Assembly: GCA_049578545.1 (NCBI GenBank)
Contig: JBAUMF010000022.1
Span: forward strand, 1-64,000
DNA length: 64,000 nucleotides
Reading direction: 5' to 3'
Source of the DNA: DASQBT01 sp049578545
GTDB taxonomy: Bacteria > Pseudomonadota > Gammaproteobacteria > Burkholderiales > Thiobacillaceae
Below the pieces are notes generated by a model, which saw only the letters and a list, made by a program, of their open reading frames with translations, was not told the origin of the DNA and did no database searches. Below are positions 63,952 through 64,000 of this stretch, piece by piece; position 1 is the stretch's first letter; the number at the start of each line of letters is the position of its first letter. Position numbers and translations under genes: made by a program.

Positions 63952-64000
63952 TGCTGACTCCTTCTGGTTGCAAGACCGAAGTGATTGGAATGCTTATTTA

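Overview
The window looks like a chromosomal segment of a chemotrophic betaproteobacterium, probably of the Nitrosomonadales type (Gallionellaceae or Sulfuricellaceae-like). This is inferred from gene content, not from a database search. The pointers are the gene order Rieske oxygenase / xseB-ispA-dxs-folE2, zinc-independent FolE2, a dapA-bamC-MBL-rhlE run, CnoX and DUF3025 neighbours, a CobD/CbiB-like plus SpmA-SpmB fusion pair, and several periplasmic redox proteins (Tat-exported FccB-like flavoprotein, Tat-exported Rieske protein, c-type cytochromes) that suit a sulfur or iron oxidiser. I saw no rRNA, tRNA or CRISPR.

Layout. 1-0.1 kb: start of an IS630-type transposase running off the edge. 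0.5-4.4 kb: glutamine amidotransferase, a secreted aspartic protease, then the FccB-like flavoprotein and Rieske pair. 4.4-8.4 kb: isoprenoid/folate operon xseB-ispA-dxs-folE2, divergent from a Rieske oxygenase gene whose upstream region folds into successive hairpins ending in an intrinsic terminator. 9.8-13.7 kb: transporter, small proteins, and a minus-strand cnoX-DUF3025-2OG oxygenase operon. 13.9-15.2 kb: a two-gene c-type cytochrome unit. 15.2-21.9 kb: proline iminopeptidase, a decayed EAL-domain gene, a CobD/CbiB-like membrane protein, an SpmA-SpmB fusion and ppx.

21.9-27.3 kb looks like an accessory island: three minus-strand genes (ene-reductase, secreted dienelactone-hydrolase-like enzyme, a glutamine-rich exported protein) separated by about 0.5 kb stretches with no recognisable coding content. 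27.3-38.3 kb carries envelope and polyphosphate/signalling genes: GT4 glycosyltransferase, LpxH-like hydrolase, ppk, a divergent CYTH-CHAD protein, a three-gene response regulator / FecR-LysM / CHASE2 kinase module, and sixA behind a Pho-box-like repeat.

38.6-46.9 kb is a compact, translationally coupled flagellar cluster fliF-G-H-I-J-X-O-P-Q-R. FliF is short and appears to lack the beta-collar insertion, the X gene sits where fliM/fliN would be expected, and palindromic repeats have invaded only the fliO/fliP and fliP/fliQ junctions. 46.9-52.3 kb is a housekeeping run (dapA, bamC, MBL hydrolase, rhlE, SirB1 family, DUF3301), followed by a ferredoxin-reductase-like flavoprotein and msrB.

53.5-63.6 kb is largely an oxidative-stress and redox region: rubrerythrin with a clear promoter, operator-like palindrome and hexanucleotide repeat, an HdrD/GlcF-like Fe-S protein with DUF3501, cyclopropane fatty acid synthase, a membrane nucleotide cyclase, oxyR divergent from katG with a full OxyR site between them, and a ferritin-like protein.
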